DNA of 64,000 bases from Variovorax sp. GTDB taxonomy: Bacteria; Pseudomonadota; Gammaproteobacteria; Burkholderiales; Burkholderiaceae_C. Each line of letters starts with the position of its first letter. The stretch's first letter is position 1. Both the position numbers and the translations under genes were made by a program. The notes beneath the pieces are model-generated. The model searched no databases and had not been told where the DNA came from. It saw only the letters and a list, made by a program, of their open reading frames with translations. This document shows, piece by piece, positions 8,990 through 16,983 of this stretch. The DNA lies in contig JAGIAI010000006.1 in the NCBI GenBank assembly GCA_017744935.1, forward strand, positions 56,089-120,088, written 5' to 3'.

Positions 8990-9989
8990 GCAGGTCGAGC
9001 GCCACGTCGACGATCATGTCCTCCTGGCCGCCCACCATCCGCCGCTTGCCGAGCTCGACGAGGATGTCCACCGCGGGAATGCCGTACTTGGCCGCAGCCA
9101 CTTCCGAGTGCCTCAGGAAGCTCGAATACACACCTGCATAACCCAGCGCCAGCGTTTCGCGATCGACGCGCACCGGGCGATCCTGCAACGGCCGCACGAT
9201 GTCCTCCGCTGCATTCATCAGCGCGAACAGGTCGCAGCCGTGGTTCCAGCCGAGTCGGTCCGCGGCGGCGATGAACACTTCGAGCGGTGCGTTGCCCGCG
9301 CCCGCACCCATGCCTGCGAGACTGGCATCGACACGGTCGCAGCCCTCCTCCACCGCCACGATCGAGTTCGCCACGCCCAGCGAGAGGTTGTGGTGCGCGT
9401 GGATGCCGATCTGCGTCTCCGCACGAAGCGTGTCGCGGAAAGCACGGATGCGATGGCGCACATCTTCCATGCCGAGCGCCCCGCCGGAGTCGACCACGTA
9501 GCAACAGGTCGCGCCGTAGCTCTCCATCAGCCGCGCCTGCTCGGCCAGCTTCTGAGGCGTGGTCATGTGGCTCATCATCAGGAAGCCAACCGCCTCCATG
9601 CCGAGCTGGCGCGCGGTTTCGATGTGCTGCCGGCTGACATCGGCCTCTGTGCAGTGCGTGGCGACGCGCACGATGCGCGCGCCAGCGGCATGCGCCTCCT
9701 TCAGGTCGTGCACCGTGCCGATGCCCGGAAGCAGCAGCGTGGTGATCTTCGCGTGCTTCACCGATTCGGCGGCCGCCTCGATCCACGCCACATCGGTGTG
9801 CGCGCCGAAGCCGTAGTTGAAGCTCGATCCACGCAGACCGTCGCCGTGCGCAACCTCGATCGAATCGACGCCGGCTTCGTCCAGCGCCTTCGCGATGGCG
9901 CGGACCTGTTCGATGCTGTACTGGTGACGGATCGCATGGCTGCCGTCGCGCAGCGACACGTCCGAAACATAGATCTTCTTGCCGTTCAC
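8961..9989 (-). CDS. mhpE: 4-hydroxy-2-oxovalerate aldolase
   Basis: The 342-residue aldolase splits 4-hydroxy-2-oxovalerate into pyruvate and acetaldehyde, the last carbon-cutting step of meta-cleavage pathways. It is very like E. coli Mhp[16 protein letters not shown] holds the metal-binding Asp and catalytic Arg (the usual DVTLRDG has Thr where this has Ser), [13 protein letters not shown] holds the two metal-binding His, and the C-terminal communication domain ends [14 protein letters not shown]. The partner acetaldehyde dehydrogenase is the next gene upstream. The two normally form a complex that channels acetaldehyde. The gene is last in the operon, 11 bases after mhpF. Confidence 0.96.
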   Translation of the reverse strand: MNGKKIYVSDVSLRDGSHAIRHQYSIEQVRAIAKALDEAGVDSIEVAHGDGLRGSSFNYGFGAHTDVAWIEAAAESVKHAKITTLLLPGIGTVHDLKEAHAAGARIVRVATHCTEADVSRQHIETARQLGMEAVGFLMMSHMTTPQKLAEQARLMESYGATCCYVVDSGGALGMEDVRHRIRAFRDTLRAETQIGIHAHHNLSLGVANSIVAVEEGCDRVDASLAGMGAGAGNAPLEVFIAAADRLGWNHGCDLFALMNAAEDIVRPLQDRPVRVDRETLALGYAGVYSSFLRHSEVAAAKYGIPAVDILVELGKRRMVGGQEDMIVDVALDLLNRRASASV

Positions 9990-10000
9990 GTTCGTCTCCT

Positions 10001-10960
10001 TCAGAGGGCGGGTTCGGCCGCCTCGGCCATGCCCGAATTGATGCGTTCGGCGATGCGCTCGGCGGTCGAGAGCGCGGCACTGGTCATGATGTCCAGGTTG
10101 CCCGCGTACGACGGCAAGTAGTGGGCAGCGCCCTCCACTTCCAGCAGCACCGTCGTCTTCAGGCCATCGACAAGGCCAATGCCCGGGATGTTCAGGCCCT
10201 GCACGCGGTCGAACTGCACGTCCTGCTTCAGCCGGTAGCCGGGCACGTAGCGCTGCACGGCGTCGACCATCTTCTTCACCGATTCGGCGATCAGCAACTC
10301 GCGCGCGATCTCGCTCAGCGTGTAGACGGTGTCGCGCATCATCAGCGGTGGCTCAGCCGGGTTGAGCACGATGATCGCCTTGCCGCTTTCCGCGCCGCCC
10401 ACCGTTTGAATGGCTCTGGACGTGGTTTCGGTGAACTCGTCGATGTTGGCCCGCGTGCCCGGGCCCGCCGAGCGGCTCGAAATGCTCGCGACGATTTCCG
10501 CATAGCGCACCTTCGCAACGCGCGAGACCGCGGCGACGATCGGGATCGTGGCCTGCCCGCCGCAGGTCACCAGGTTGACGTTGAGCTCGTCCAGGCATTC
10601 GTCACCGTTGACGACCGGCACGCAGTACGGGCCGATGGCCGCGGTCGTCAGGTCGACCATGCGCAGCTCGGCCTTGCGTTCGCGCAGGTAGCCATCGTTG
10701 AAGACGTGCGCCGATGCACTGGTGGCGTCGAACACAAGCCCGATGTCGCTGAACGCCGGCAGTCGGGCGAGGCCCTCGACGCCTTCATGCGTCGTCGCGA
10801 TGCCGAGGCGCTGCGCTCTTGCCAGGCCTTCGGAAGCCGCATCGATTCCGACCATCGCGGCAAGCTCCACGTGCTTGCCATGCCGCAGGATCTTGATCAT
10901 GAGATCGGTGCCGATGTTGCCGCTGCCGATGATCGCGGCCTTGATCTTCTTGCTGGACAT
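10001..10960 (-). CDS. mhpF: acetaldehyde dehydrogenase (acylating)
   Basis: The 319-residue enzyme converts acetaldehyde, CoA and NAD+ to acetyl-CoA. It follows E. coli MhpF closely: [21 protein letters not shown] is the NAD-binding loop, [12 protein letters not shown] carries the catalytic Cys, and [21 protein letters not shown] is also conserved. I start it at ATG 10960, which has a GAGGAA ribosome site seven bases before it. An upstream ATG at 10978 overlaps the stop of mhpD and would add six residues. It sits between the hydratase and aldolase genes in the same D-F-E order as in E. coli. Confidence 0.95.
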   Translation of the reverse strand: MSSKKIKAAIIGSGNIGTDLMIKILRHGKHVELAAMVGIDAASEGLARAQRLGIATTHEGVEGLARLPAFSDIGLVFDATSASAHVFNDGYLRERKAELRMVDLTTAAIGPYCVPVVNGDECLDELNVNLVTCGGQATIPIVAAVSRVAKVRYAEIVASISSRSAGPGTRANIDEFTETTSRAIQTVGGAESGKAIIVLNPAEPPLMMRDTVYTLSEIARELLIAESVKKMVDAVQRYVPGYRLKQDVQFDRVQGLNIPGIGLVDGLKTTVLLEVEGAAHYLPSYAGNLDIMTSAALSTAERIAERINSGMAEAAEPAL

Positions 10961-10974
10961 GGGGTGTTCCTCGT

Positions 10975-11763
10975 TCAAGCCGCACTGAACGCCGTCTTCA
11001 CGGCGCCCAGTCCGGCGATGGTGGTATCGATAACGTCACCGGGCGCGACCGCGACCATGGGGCCGAGCGCGCCGGTCATGATCACGTCGCCCGCTTGCAG
11101 CGGACGGCCGACTTCGGCCATCTTGCGGGCCAGCCACAGCGCGGCGTTGAGCGGATGGCCCAGGCATGCCGCTCCCACGCCGAGCGAGACCACTTCGCCC
11201 TTGCGCTCCATGAGCATGCCGCAAGTGCGCAGGTCTACTTCCGAGAGCTTCTTCGGCGAAGTACCCAATGCATAGAGGCCGGACGAGGCGTTGTCCGCGA
11301 TGGTGTCGAGCAGACGGATGTCCCAGTCGCGGATGCGGCTGCCGACGATCTCGACGGCCGGCAGCACATAGGCCACGGCAGACATCAGTTGCGACAGCGT
11401 GATCTGCTCGCCCTTCAGGTCGCGCTCCAGCACCACCGCCACTTCGGCTTCGACCTTGGGCTGCAGCACGCGGCCGACGGTGATGGCCTCGTCCGGCGCG
11501 AGCTCCATGTCGGCGAACAGCATGCCGAAGTCCGGCGCATCGACGCCGAGCTGCTGCTGCACCGACTTCGAGGTGAGGCCGATCTTGCGGCCGGTGAGGC
11601 GGCGGCCGGTTTCGAGATGGAAGGCGGTGTTGAAGTCCTGCACCGCGTAGGCGCCGTCCAGGCCCATCGCAGCCAGCTCGTCGCGCAGCGGTGGAATCGG
11701 CTGGCCTTCCTGCGCCGCACTTCGCAGCGCGGCTGCCATGCGTTCGATCGTCGATGTGTTCAT
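10975..11763 (-). CDS. mhpD: 2-keto-4-pentenoate hydratase
   Basis: The 262-residue enzyme adds water to 2-oxopent-4-enoate to give 4-hydroxy-2-oxovalerate. It belongs to the fumarylacetoacetase-like family, with metal-binding acids in EAEVAVVL and the motif [21 protein letters not shown]. The C-terminal run [19 protein letters not shown] is shared with E. coli MhpD. I start at ATG 11763 (MNTSTIERM), where the homology begins. The gene precedes mhpF and mhpE, so the whole lower meta pathway is present, but no ring-cleavage dioxygenase or C-C hydrolase is encoded nearby. Confidence 0.94.
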   Translation of the reverse strand: MNTSTIERMAAALRSAAQEGQPIPPLRDELAAMGLDGAYAVQDFNTAFHLETGRRLTGRKIGLTSKSVQQQLGVDAPDFGMLFADMELAPDEAITVGRVLQPKVEAEVAVVLERDLKGEQITLSQLMSAVAYVLPAVEIVGSRIRDWDIRLLDTIADNASSGLYALGTSPKKLSEVDLRTCGMLMERKGEVVSLGVGAACLGHPLNAALWLARKMAEVGRPLQAGDVIMTGALGPMVAVAPGDVIDTTIAGLGAVKTAFSAA

Positions 11764-11771
11764 GGGCAACC

Positions 11772-12065
11772 TCAAAGTGCGGGTGTCAGGTGGAGGGGGT
11801 TCGCGAAGACCGGCGTCCACGGCTTCATGACGACCTTCCGGAACAGCGATGCCTTGGCGAACGGATCGTTGGCGGCCAGCTTCGTGGCCTCGTCCTCGTT
11901 GGGAACGTCGTAGACGAACAGCGCGCCGCTGCCGTCCGCGAACGGGCCGGCCAGCACCAGCCGCCCCTGCTGCAGCAGATCCTGCAGATAGGCCCGGTGC
12001 GCGGGCCGCGCTGCCGCGATCCGCTCGGGCTCGCGGTTGTATTCGACGAAGGCTGTGAATTTCAT
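11772..12065 (-). CDS. YciI-like protein
   Basis: The 97-residue protein has the YciI / dimeric alpha-beta barrel fold signature: RPAHRAYLQDLLQQGRLVLAGPFADGSGAL, followed by a DPFAKASLF segment. Some YciI-like proteins are dehalogenases or muconolactone-isomerase-like enzymes, and many have no known reaction. It lies eight bases upstream of mhpD and seven bases downstream of the TRAP permease gene, so it is part of the operon. Being inside a catabolic operon it may isomerise or dehydrate a pathway intermediate, which is inference. Confidence 0.85.
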   Translation of the reverse strand: MKFTAFVEYNREPERIAAARPAHRAYLQDLLQQGRLVLAGPFADGSGALFVYDVPNEDEATKLAANDPFAKASLFRKVVMKPWTPVFANPLHLTPAL

Positions 12066-12072
12066 GGGAGCG

Positions 12073-13965
12073 TTACCTGTTGAGAAAACCGATGGATATC
12101 CACGGCACCGCCGCCACCAGCACCGTGCCGATGAACAACGAAGCCATGTAGAGCCAGATGTGCCGCACGCCTTCACTCGGACTGGTGCGGCTGATCGCGC
12201 AGGCTGCGTAATAGCCCACGCCGAAAGGCGGCGCGAAGAGGCCGATGCCCATCGCCAGCACGACCACCATCGCGTAGTGCACGTCGTGGATGCCGAGTTG
12301 GCGCGCGATCGGGAACAGCAGCGGCCCGAAGAGCACGATGGCCGGGATGCCTTCGAGCACGCTGCCCAGAAGGATGAAGGCCAGGATCGAGACCGCCATG
12401 AAGCCGATCGCGCCACCCGGCAGGGTTGCCATCGCGGCCGCGAGATCCGTCGAGAATCCGGATTGCGTCAGCGCCCAGGCCATGCCGGTCGCCGTGCCGA
12501 TGATGAGCAGGATCGCGCCGGACAGCGCCGCTGTTTCGATCAATGCGGGCCACACGCGGCGCAGGTCGAACTTGCGATAGATCAGCAGGCCCGCCAGCAC
12601 CGCGTAGACGATGCCGATGGTCGAGACCTCGGTCGCGGTCGCGACGCCCTCCACCACTGCGGCGCGGATCACGAAGGGCAGCGCCAGTGCCGGCAGCGCG
12701 ATGACAAAGCTCTTGCCGACGGTGCGCCACTGCACCCGCGCGACGGTCGGTCCACCCGCCTTGCGCGCGCGCCACCACACCACGAGGCCGAGCATGGCCG
12801 CGAGCACCACCCCCGGGAGTAATCCACCAGTGAACAGATCCGCGATCGAGATGCCCATCACCGAGCCGATCGTGATGAGCACCAGGCTCGGCGGGATAGT
12901 CTCCGTCTGCGCACCGGTCGCGGACAGAAGCGCGACCATCTCACCGTCCTTCGCGCCGCGCTCCTTCATCTCGGGGAAGAGCACCGGCGCCACCGCCGCC
13001 ATGTCGGCCGCCTTGGAGCCCGAGATGCCCGAGACGAGGTACATCGCGCCGATCAGCACGTAGGAGAGGCCGCCGCGCACATGCCCCAGCAGGTTGGCGA
13101 GGAACTGCACCATCGCCCGCGCCATCGAGGTCATCTCGATCAGTACGCCGAGGAAGACGAAGAGCGGCACCGAAAGGAGGATCAGGTGCGACATGCCTTC
13201 ATCCATGCGTCCGACGATCACCATGGTCGGCGTCGACGTGGTCAGCGCGAGATACCCGAAGGTGGCAAGGCCGAACGAGAACGCAATCGGCACGCCGCCA
13301 AAGACCAGCAAGCCGACGATTACCACGAAGAACACCAGCAGGTTCGCATTGCCGAGACCCTCCAGAATGGGCTGCAGCGCTACCAGCCCGCCCACGATCG
13401 CGCCGCAGACGAGCACCGCGACCAGCGCCATACGTCGGCTGGACGTGGCGAGCAACCGCACCACGCTCATCAGCAGGATCAACCCGATGCCGACCGGCAG
13501 TGCCGCAGCGCGCCATGCATTGGAGATATCGAGCGCAGGCATGGTGACCATGGCCTCTTCGCTCGCGAACTCGAACGCGGGATGGGCCACCAGTGCAAGC
13601 CAGGTCATCGCAGCGACAGTGGCGACGAGTTCGAGGAAGCTGCGCGTCGCGGGCTCCGCCTTGTCCACCAGTGCGGTCATCCGCATGTGGCTGCCGCGCC
13701 GGAACGCGACCGCGGCACCGAACATGATGAGCCAGATGAAGAGCAGCGATGCCAGCTCGTCGACCCACACCAGCGGGCTGTGCAGCAGGTAGCGGCTGAC
13801 GACGCCGCTGAAGAGCACGACGATTTCCGCGAGCACGAGCAGGGCCGCCGGCACTTCGCACAGCATGCCCAGCGCCTTGTCGGCCAGCCGTAGAACCCGC
13901 GCAGGCGCGCCCGCTTCAGGCGTATTGACGAGCCGTCGATGAATCTCGACCGCATGCGTTGACAT
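12073..13965 (-). CDS. TRAP transporter, fused small and large permease (DctQM)
   Basis: This 630-residue membrane protein joins the DctQ-type small permease (about residues 30-190, four spans, with VWVDELASLLFIWLIMFGAAVAFRRGSHMRM) to the DctM-type large permease (about 205-630, with SGSKAADMAAVAPVLFPEM and the mirrored helices of that family). TRAP transporters import carboxylates or related acids with a sodium gradient, using a periplasmic binding protein. The binding protein is two genes upstream. The fused form is a known variant. It starts 12 bases after the exported PPC-domain gene. Confidence 0.95.
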   Translation of the reverse strand: MSTHAVEIHRRLVNTPEAGAPARVLRLADKALGMLCEVPAALLVLAEIVVLFSGVVSRYLLHSPLVWVDELASLLFIWLIMFGAAVAFRRGSHMRMTALVDKAEPATRSFLELVATVAAMTWLALVAHPAFEFASEEAMVTMPALDISNAWRAAALPVGIGLILLMSVVRLLATSSRRMALVAVLVCGAIVGGLVALQPILEGLGNANLLVFFVVIVGLLVFGGVPIAFSFGLATFGYLALTTSTPTMVIVGRMDEGMSHLILLSVPLFVFLGVLIEMTSMARAMVQFLANLLGHVRGGLSYVLIGAMYLVSGISGSKAADMAAVAPVLFPEMKERGAKDGEMVALLSATGAQTETIPPSLVLITIGSVMGISIADLFTGGLLPGVVLAAMLGLVVWWRARKAGGPTVARVQWRTVGKSFVIALPALALPFVIRAAVVEGVATATEVSTIGIVYAVLAGLLIYRKFDLRRVWPALIETAALSGAILLIIGTATGMAWALTQSGFSTDLAAAMATLPGGAIGFMAVSILAFILLGSVLEGIPAIVLFGPLLFPIARQLGIHDVHYAMVVVLAMGIGLFAPPFGVGYYAACAISRTSPSEGVRHIWLYMASLFIGTVLVAAVPWISIGFLNR

Positions 13966-13977
13966 GGCCGCGCTCCT

Positions 13978-14499
13978 TCACTGCGGCTGCGGCAGGCCGA
14001 GGACGTTGGCCTGGATTTCCGGATCGACGAAGCGCTCCAGCCGCTCCGGGTGCACGATCACCGTGACTTCGCACGAGCCGGTGCCGACCGTGAGCCCCAG
14101 CAGATGGCCGCCCGCGCCGTTGAAGGTGCCGTCGGTCACGGTCCCATGTGCGTGGATCGATGGCTTGCCTTCCTTCCAGGCGATCGAGCCGGTCATGTTC
14201 GCCATCTCGACATTGCGGAAGGTCTTGGGGTCGAACTGCTTGCGGGCAAAGTCGTAGAAGCCGAAGGTGGCTTCCGACATGAAGCCGATGCCGGTGAAGC
14301 TGGCGCTCGGGATTTTCTCCGTCTGCGCGAGCTGCTCGAGGTTTTGCAGGACGTTGTCGCCCCGGCGAAGCACCATGAGGTAGCCGGTGGGCGTCTTCAT
14401 GTACTTGCCTTTGAGGTCTTGCGCCACTGCAGCAGGCGTGACCGAAGTGATGGCCAAGGCCAATGCGCCGAAGGTTGCGAGTCGAACGAATGTTTTCAT
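13978..14499 (-). CDS. exported PPC-domain (DUF296) protein
   Basis: The 173-residue protein has a clear Sec signal peptide (about residues 1-26, ending PAAVAQ) followed by a PPC domain (Plants and Prokaryotes Conserved, DUF296). The domain shows the hallmark H-x-H motif in KPSIHAHGTVTDG and the GGHLLGL motif. In plants this fold accompanies AT-hooks; prokaryotic copies are small oligomers of unclear role. The histidines could bind a metal. It lies between the TRAP binding protein and permease genes, so its periplasmic location and position suggest a role in handling the substrate. It is about 40% identical by eye to the cytosolic copy at 16492-16959. Confidence 0.82.
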   Translation of the reverse strand: MKTFVRLATFGALALAITSVTPAAVAQDLKGKYMKTPTGYLMVLRRGDNVLQNLEQLAQTEKIPSASFTGIGFMSEATFGFYDFARKQFDPKTFRNVEMANMTGSIAWKEGKPSIHAHGTVTDGTFNGAGGHLLGLTVGTGSCEVTVIVHPERLERFVDPEIQANVLGLPQPQ

Positions 14500-14593
14500 G
14501 ATGTCTCCTTTGAAAATCGAGAGTGAGTTCTGCCGCGGTCGCCGGCACGGGCTGGAGACCGATCGATCACTTGAAGGGAATGAATGAAGAGGG

Positions 14594-15631
14594 CTAGGCG
14601 AGCTGGCCCGCGTACTTCTCGAGCAGCGCCCAGGTCTCCGCCGGGAACTTCTTCCTCCAGTCGCTATAGAAGCCCGCCTTGCTCAGGTAGGCGCGGAAGC
14701 CGTCGAGCTCGGGTTGGTTGAACACCATGCCGCGCCCCTTGAGCTCATCGCGCAAGCGGGTGTTCAGCGCATCGACCGCCTGGCGCTGCCTGACGGCATA
14801 GGCATCGAAGGTCGTCGACGCAATCTGCCGCAGGTCCTCGGGCAGTGCGTTCCAGGCGCGCAGGTTGCCGACGAGCCAGAAGCCGTCCCACACATGCGAG
14901 GTCAGCGAACAGTACTTCTGCACCTCGTAGAGCCGCTGCGTCTCGAGGATGGTCAGCGGGTTCTCCTGTCCGTCGACCACGCGGGTCTGCAGCGCGGTGT
15001 AGGTCTCAGCCATGTTGATGCCGGCCGGCGCGGCGCCGAAGGCCTTGAACAGCGAAGTCAGCGCGGGACTGAGCGGCACGCGGATCTTGAAGCCGCTCAG
15101 GTCCTGCGGTGCCTGGATTTGCCGGCTGCTGCTGGTCACCTGGCGGAAGCCGTGGTCCCAGATCTTCGACTGGGGAATCAAGTTGACCTTACCGAAGGCG
15201 GCTCGGATGTGCGCACCGAGATCGCCGTCCATCGCCTTCCAGACATGGTCGTAGCTCGGGAATGCGAATCCGACGCCGCTGATCGATGCCGCCGGCACCA
15301 GCGTGCCCCAGATGAGGCCCGCGGTGCTCACGAAGTCGATCGCACCCGAACGTACCTGCGAAATCATGTCGGTGTCGCTGCCCAACTGGCTGTTGGGGAA
15401 CACCTGGATGTTCAGCCTGCCGTTGGAGACGCGGCCGATCTCTGCGGCGGCTGCGGTCAGATTCGCGGTGGTCGGATGGGTCGGCGCCAGCGCGATGCCC
15501 AGCTTGTAGTTGAAGGTCTGCCCCGCCGAGCGCGCCGGTGTGCTCAGCATCAACGCCGGCGCCGCTGTCGCGGCCGCGATGGCAACACCTCTCCCGAGCA
15601 CCAGGCGGCGCCCCTTGTCGAATCCACTCAT
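14594..15631 (-). CDS. TRAP transporter substrate-binding protein (DctP family)
   Basis: The 345-residue periplasmic binding protein belongs to the DctP family. The N-terminus carries GRRLVLGRG followed by a hydrophobic stretch ending ARSAG, compatible with a Tat or Sec signal. The mature part has the conserved SNGRLNIQVFPNSQLGSDTDMISQVRSG segment, the VPLSPALTSLFKAFGAAPAGIN segment with the Arg that usually contacts a carboxylate, and VVDGQENPL. The RR within the signal favours Tat, but a Sec route cannot be excluded. It supplies the fused permease encoded downstream. The ligand is probably an organic acid feeding the mhpDFE enzymes. Confidence 0.94.
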   Translation of the reverse strand: MSGFDKGRRLVLGRGVAIAAATAAPALMLSTPARSAGQTFNYKLGIALAPTHPTTANLTAAAAEIGRVSNGRLNIQVFPNSQLGSDTDMISQVRSGAIDFVSTAGLIWGTLVPAASISGVGFAFPSYDHVWKAMDGDLGAHIRAAFGKVNLIPQSKIWDHGFRQVTSSSRQIQAPQDLSGFKIRVPLSPALTSLFKAFGAAPAGINMAETYTALQTRVVDGQENPLTILETQRLYEVQKYCSLTSHVWDGFWLVGNLRAWNALPEDLRQIASTTFDAYAVRQRQAVDALNTRLRDELKGRGMVFNQPELDGFRAYLSKAGFYSDWRKKFPAETWALLEKYAGQLA

Positions 15632-15686
15632 GATTTGTCTCCTGTCGTTGGTCTCTTGCCGGTCTCTTGCGCGTTCTTCTCTCGGG

Positions 15687-16019
15687 CTAGACAGTCGCTG
15701 TCTTGCGGTTGCTGAGGTACTTCGAGAAGCTCCTCGCGCCGTCCCAGTCCTGGATCAGCGTCAACCGCCGCTTGAGAAAGAGCCCGTCGGCCACACGCTC
15801 GGCGAAGGCCTCGAAGGTCTCGGTCGGGTCATCGATCTCGAAGACGAAGTACACCTTCGCCTCTTCGTTCGAAAGCCATGGGCCCGCGAGCAGCTTCAGG
15901 TCGCCGGGCAGGTTGTGCGGCTTCACGCCGACGCGCAGCTTGCCGAGGAAATCGACGACGCCTTGCATCGTCCGGGGCGACATGTCGCGCAGCCACACTT
16001 CGTTGAAGAACTTGGGCAT
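15687..16019 (-). CDS. small protein of unknown family, paralogue of the next gene upstream
   Basis: The 110-residue protein has no family I recognise. It begins MPKFFNEVWLRDMSP and contains GVKPHNLPGDLKLLAGPWLSNEEAK followed by FVFEIDDPTETFEAFAERV. It is clearly a duplicate of the 105-residue protein encoded 29 bases upstream. Secondary-structure pattern (beta-alpha-beta-beta) and size recall dimeric alpha-beta barrel proteins such as NIPSNAP or DUF3303, but this is a weak resemblance. It has no signal peptide. Position near the head of the TRAP/mhpDFE operon suggests an enzyme or binding role in the same pathway, perhaps as a heterodimer with its paralogue. Confidence 0.8.
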   Translation of the reverse strand: MPKFFNEVWLRDMSPRTMQGVVDFLGKLRVGVKPHNLPGDLKLLAGPWLSNEEAKVYFVFEIDDPTETFEAFAERVADGLFLKRRLTLIQDWDGARSFSKYLSNRKTATV

Positions 16020-16048
16020 TTCGGTTTCTCCTTGTCTCTGTTTGGTGT

Positions 16049-16366
16049 TCAGGCCGTCGTCACGCGATCGGTGTAGGCCTTCATCTGATCCCACCCGGAA
16101 AGCAGCGTGAGCTTGCGTCGGGCGAAGAGCCCACTCACCACACGCTCGGCGTAGGCATCGAACATGGTCGAGGGGTCGTCGATCTCGAAGATGAACATCA
16201 CCTTCGCCTCCTCCGCCGAGAGCCACGGGCCCGCGACCATGCGCAGGTCGGGCGGAAGGTTGTCGGGCTTGGTGCCGACACTCAGATTGCCGAAGAAGGC
16301 CACCGCCTCCTCCATGACCTCGGGCTTGATGTCCCCGAGCCAGACTTCGTTGAGAAACAAAGGCAT
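16049..16366 (-). CDS. small protein of unknown family, first gene of the TRAP/mhpDFE operon
   Basis: The 105-residue protein begins MPLFLNEVWLGDIKPEVM and shares with its downstream paralogue the blocks NEVWL.D, FFG.L.VG.KP.NLP.DL, LAGPWLS/VAGPWLS.EEAKV, FEIDDP and AERV..GLF..R.LTL. No signal peptide or membrane segment is present. It is the promoter-proximal gene of the catabolic operon, and 125 bases separate its start from that of the divergent cytosolic PPC-domain gene. Conservation of two copies suggests both are needed. Function unknown. Confidence 0.8.
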   Translation of the reverse strand: MPLFLNEVWLGDIKPEVMEEAVAFFGNLSVGTKPDNLPPDLRMVAGPWLSAEEAKVMFIFEIDDPSTMFDAYAERVVSGLFARRKLTLLSGWDQMKAYTDRVTTA

Positions 16367-16390
16367 CGCCGTCTCCTGATCTGTTTTCGT

Positions 16391-16405
16391 GTCGCACCCT
16401 GCGAC
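16391..16405. promoter_or_regulatory. candidate operator in the divergent promoter of the TRAP/mhpDFE operon
   Basis: A perfect inverted repeat, GTCGCA-CCC-TGCGAC, lies 25 bases upstream of the first gene of the minus-strand operon. The divergent PPC gene starts 86 bases away on the other side. It could be bound by a local regulator. The arms are short and GC-rich, so chance is possible. Confidence 0.3.
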
Positions 16406-16491
16406 GCGATGGCCCAAGAGTAGGAAATGGCGGATGCGCGTCATAGACTCAAAACGAGATATCAGCCTTTCCGCACCCAGGAGTCGATCCG

Positions 16492-16959
16492 ATGACCACA
16501 CCCGACGCGACGCGCTTCATGCCCACCAACAGCGGCTACCTCATGGTGCTGCGCCAGGGAGACGATGTCTTCGCGCATCTCATCGACCTGACGCGAAGCA
16601 GGAACATCCCGAGCGCGAGCCTCGTCGGCCTCGGCTTCGGCCATGCAACCTTTGGGTTCTGGGATGCGCAGCAGCGCAGGTTCAACCCGCGCCGCTTCGA
16701 CAACGTCGAAATCGGCAGCCTCGTGGGCAGCCTCGCCTGGAAGGACGGCGAGCCCTTGCCCCATCTGCACGCGGTGGCGTGCGACAGCAGCTTCGCCGCG
16801 CATGGCGGACATTTGCTGGCACTGGAAGTTGGCACCGGTTCGATGGAGCTCACGATCACGGTGCACGGGCAGCAGCTTCAGCGGCGGACCGATGCGGAAA
16901 CGGGTGCGAACGTGCTCGAGTTGTGCGGCGCAGCGCGAGCGGCGCCGGATGCAGTCTGA
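16492..16959 (+). CDS. cytosolic PPC-domain (DUF296) protein
   Basis: The 155-residue protein consists almost entirely of a PPC/DUF296 domain, with the H-x-H motif in PLPHLHAVACDS and the GGHLLALEVG motif. It has no signal peptide and no AT-hook, unlike the exported copy in the operon on the opposite strand. An AGGAG ribosome site lies about nine bases before the ATG. It is divergent from the TRAP/mhpDFE operon and probably shares its promoter region. The two copies in two compartments could act on the same ligand; the activity is unknown. Confidence 0.82.
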   Translation: MTTPDATRFMPTNSGYLMVLRQGDDVFAHLIDLTRSRNIPSASLVGLGFGHATFGFWDAQQRRFNPRRFDNVEIGSLVGSLAWKDGEPLPHLHAVACDSSFAAHGGHLLALEVGTGSMELTITVHGQQLQRRTDAETGANVLELCGAARAAPDAV

Positions 16960-16983
16960 AGCCTCGCCGCGCTCGCCGAAGGC

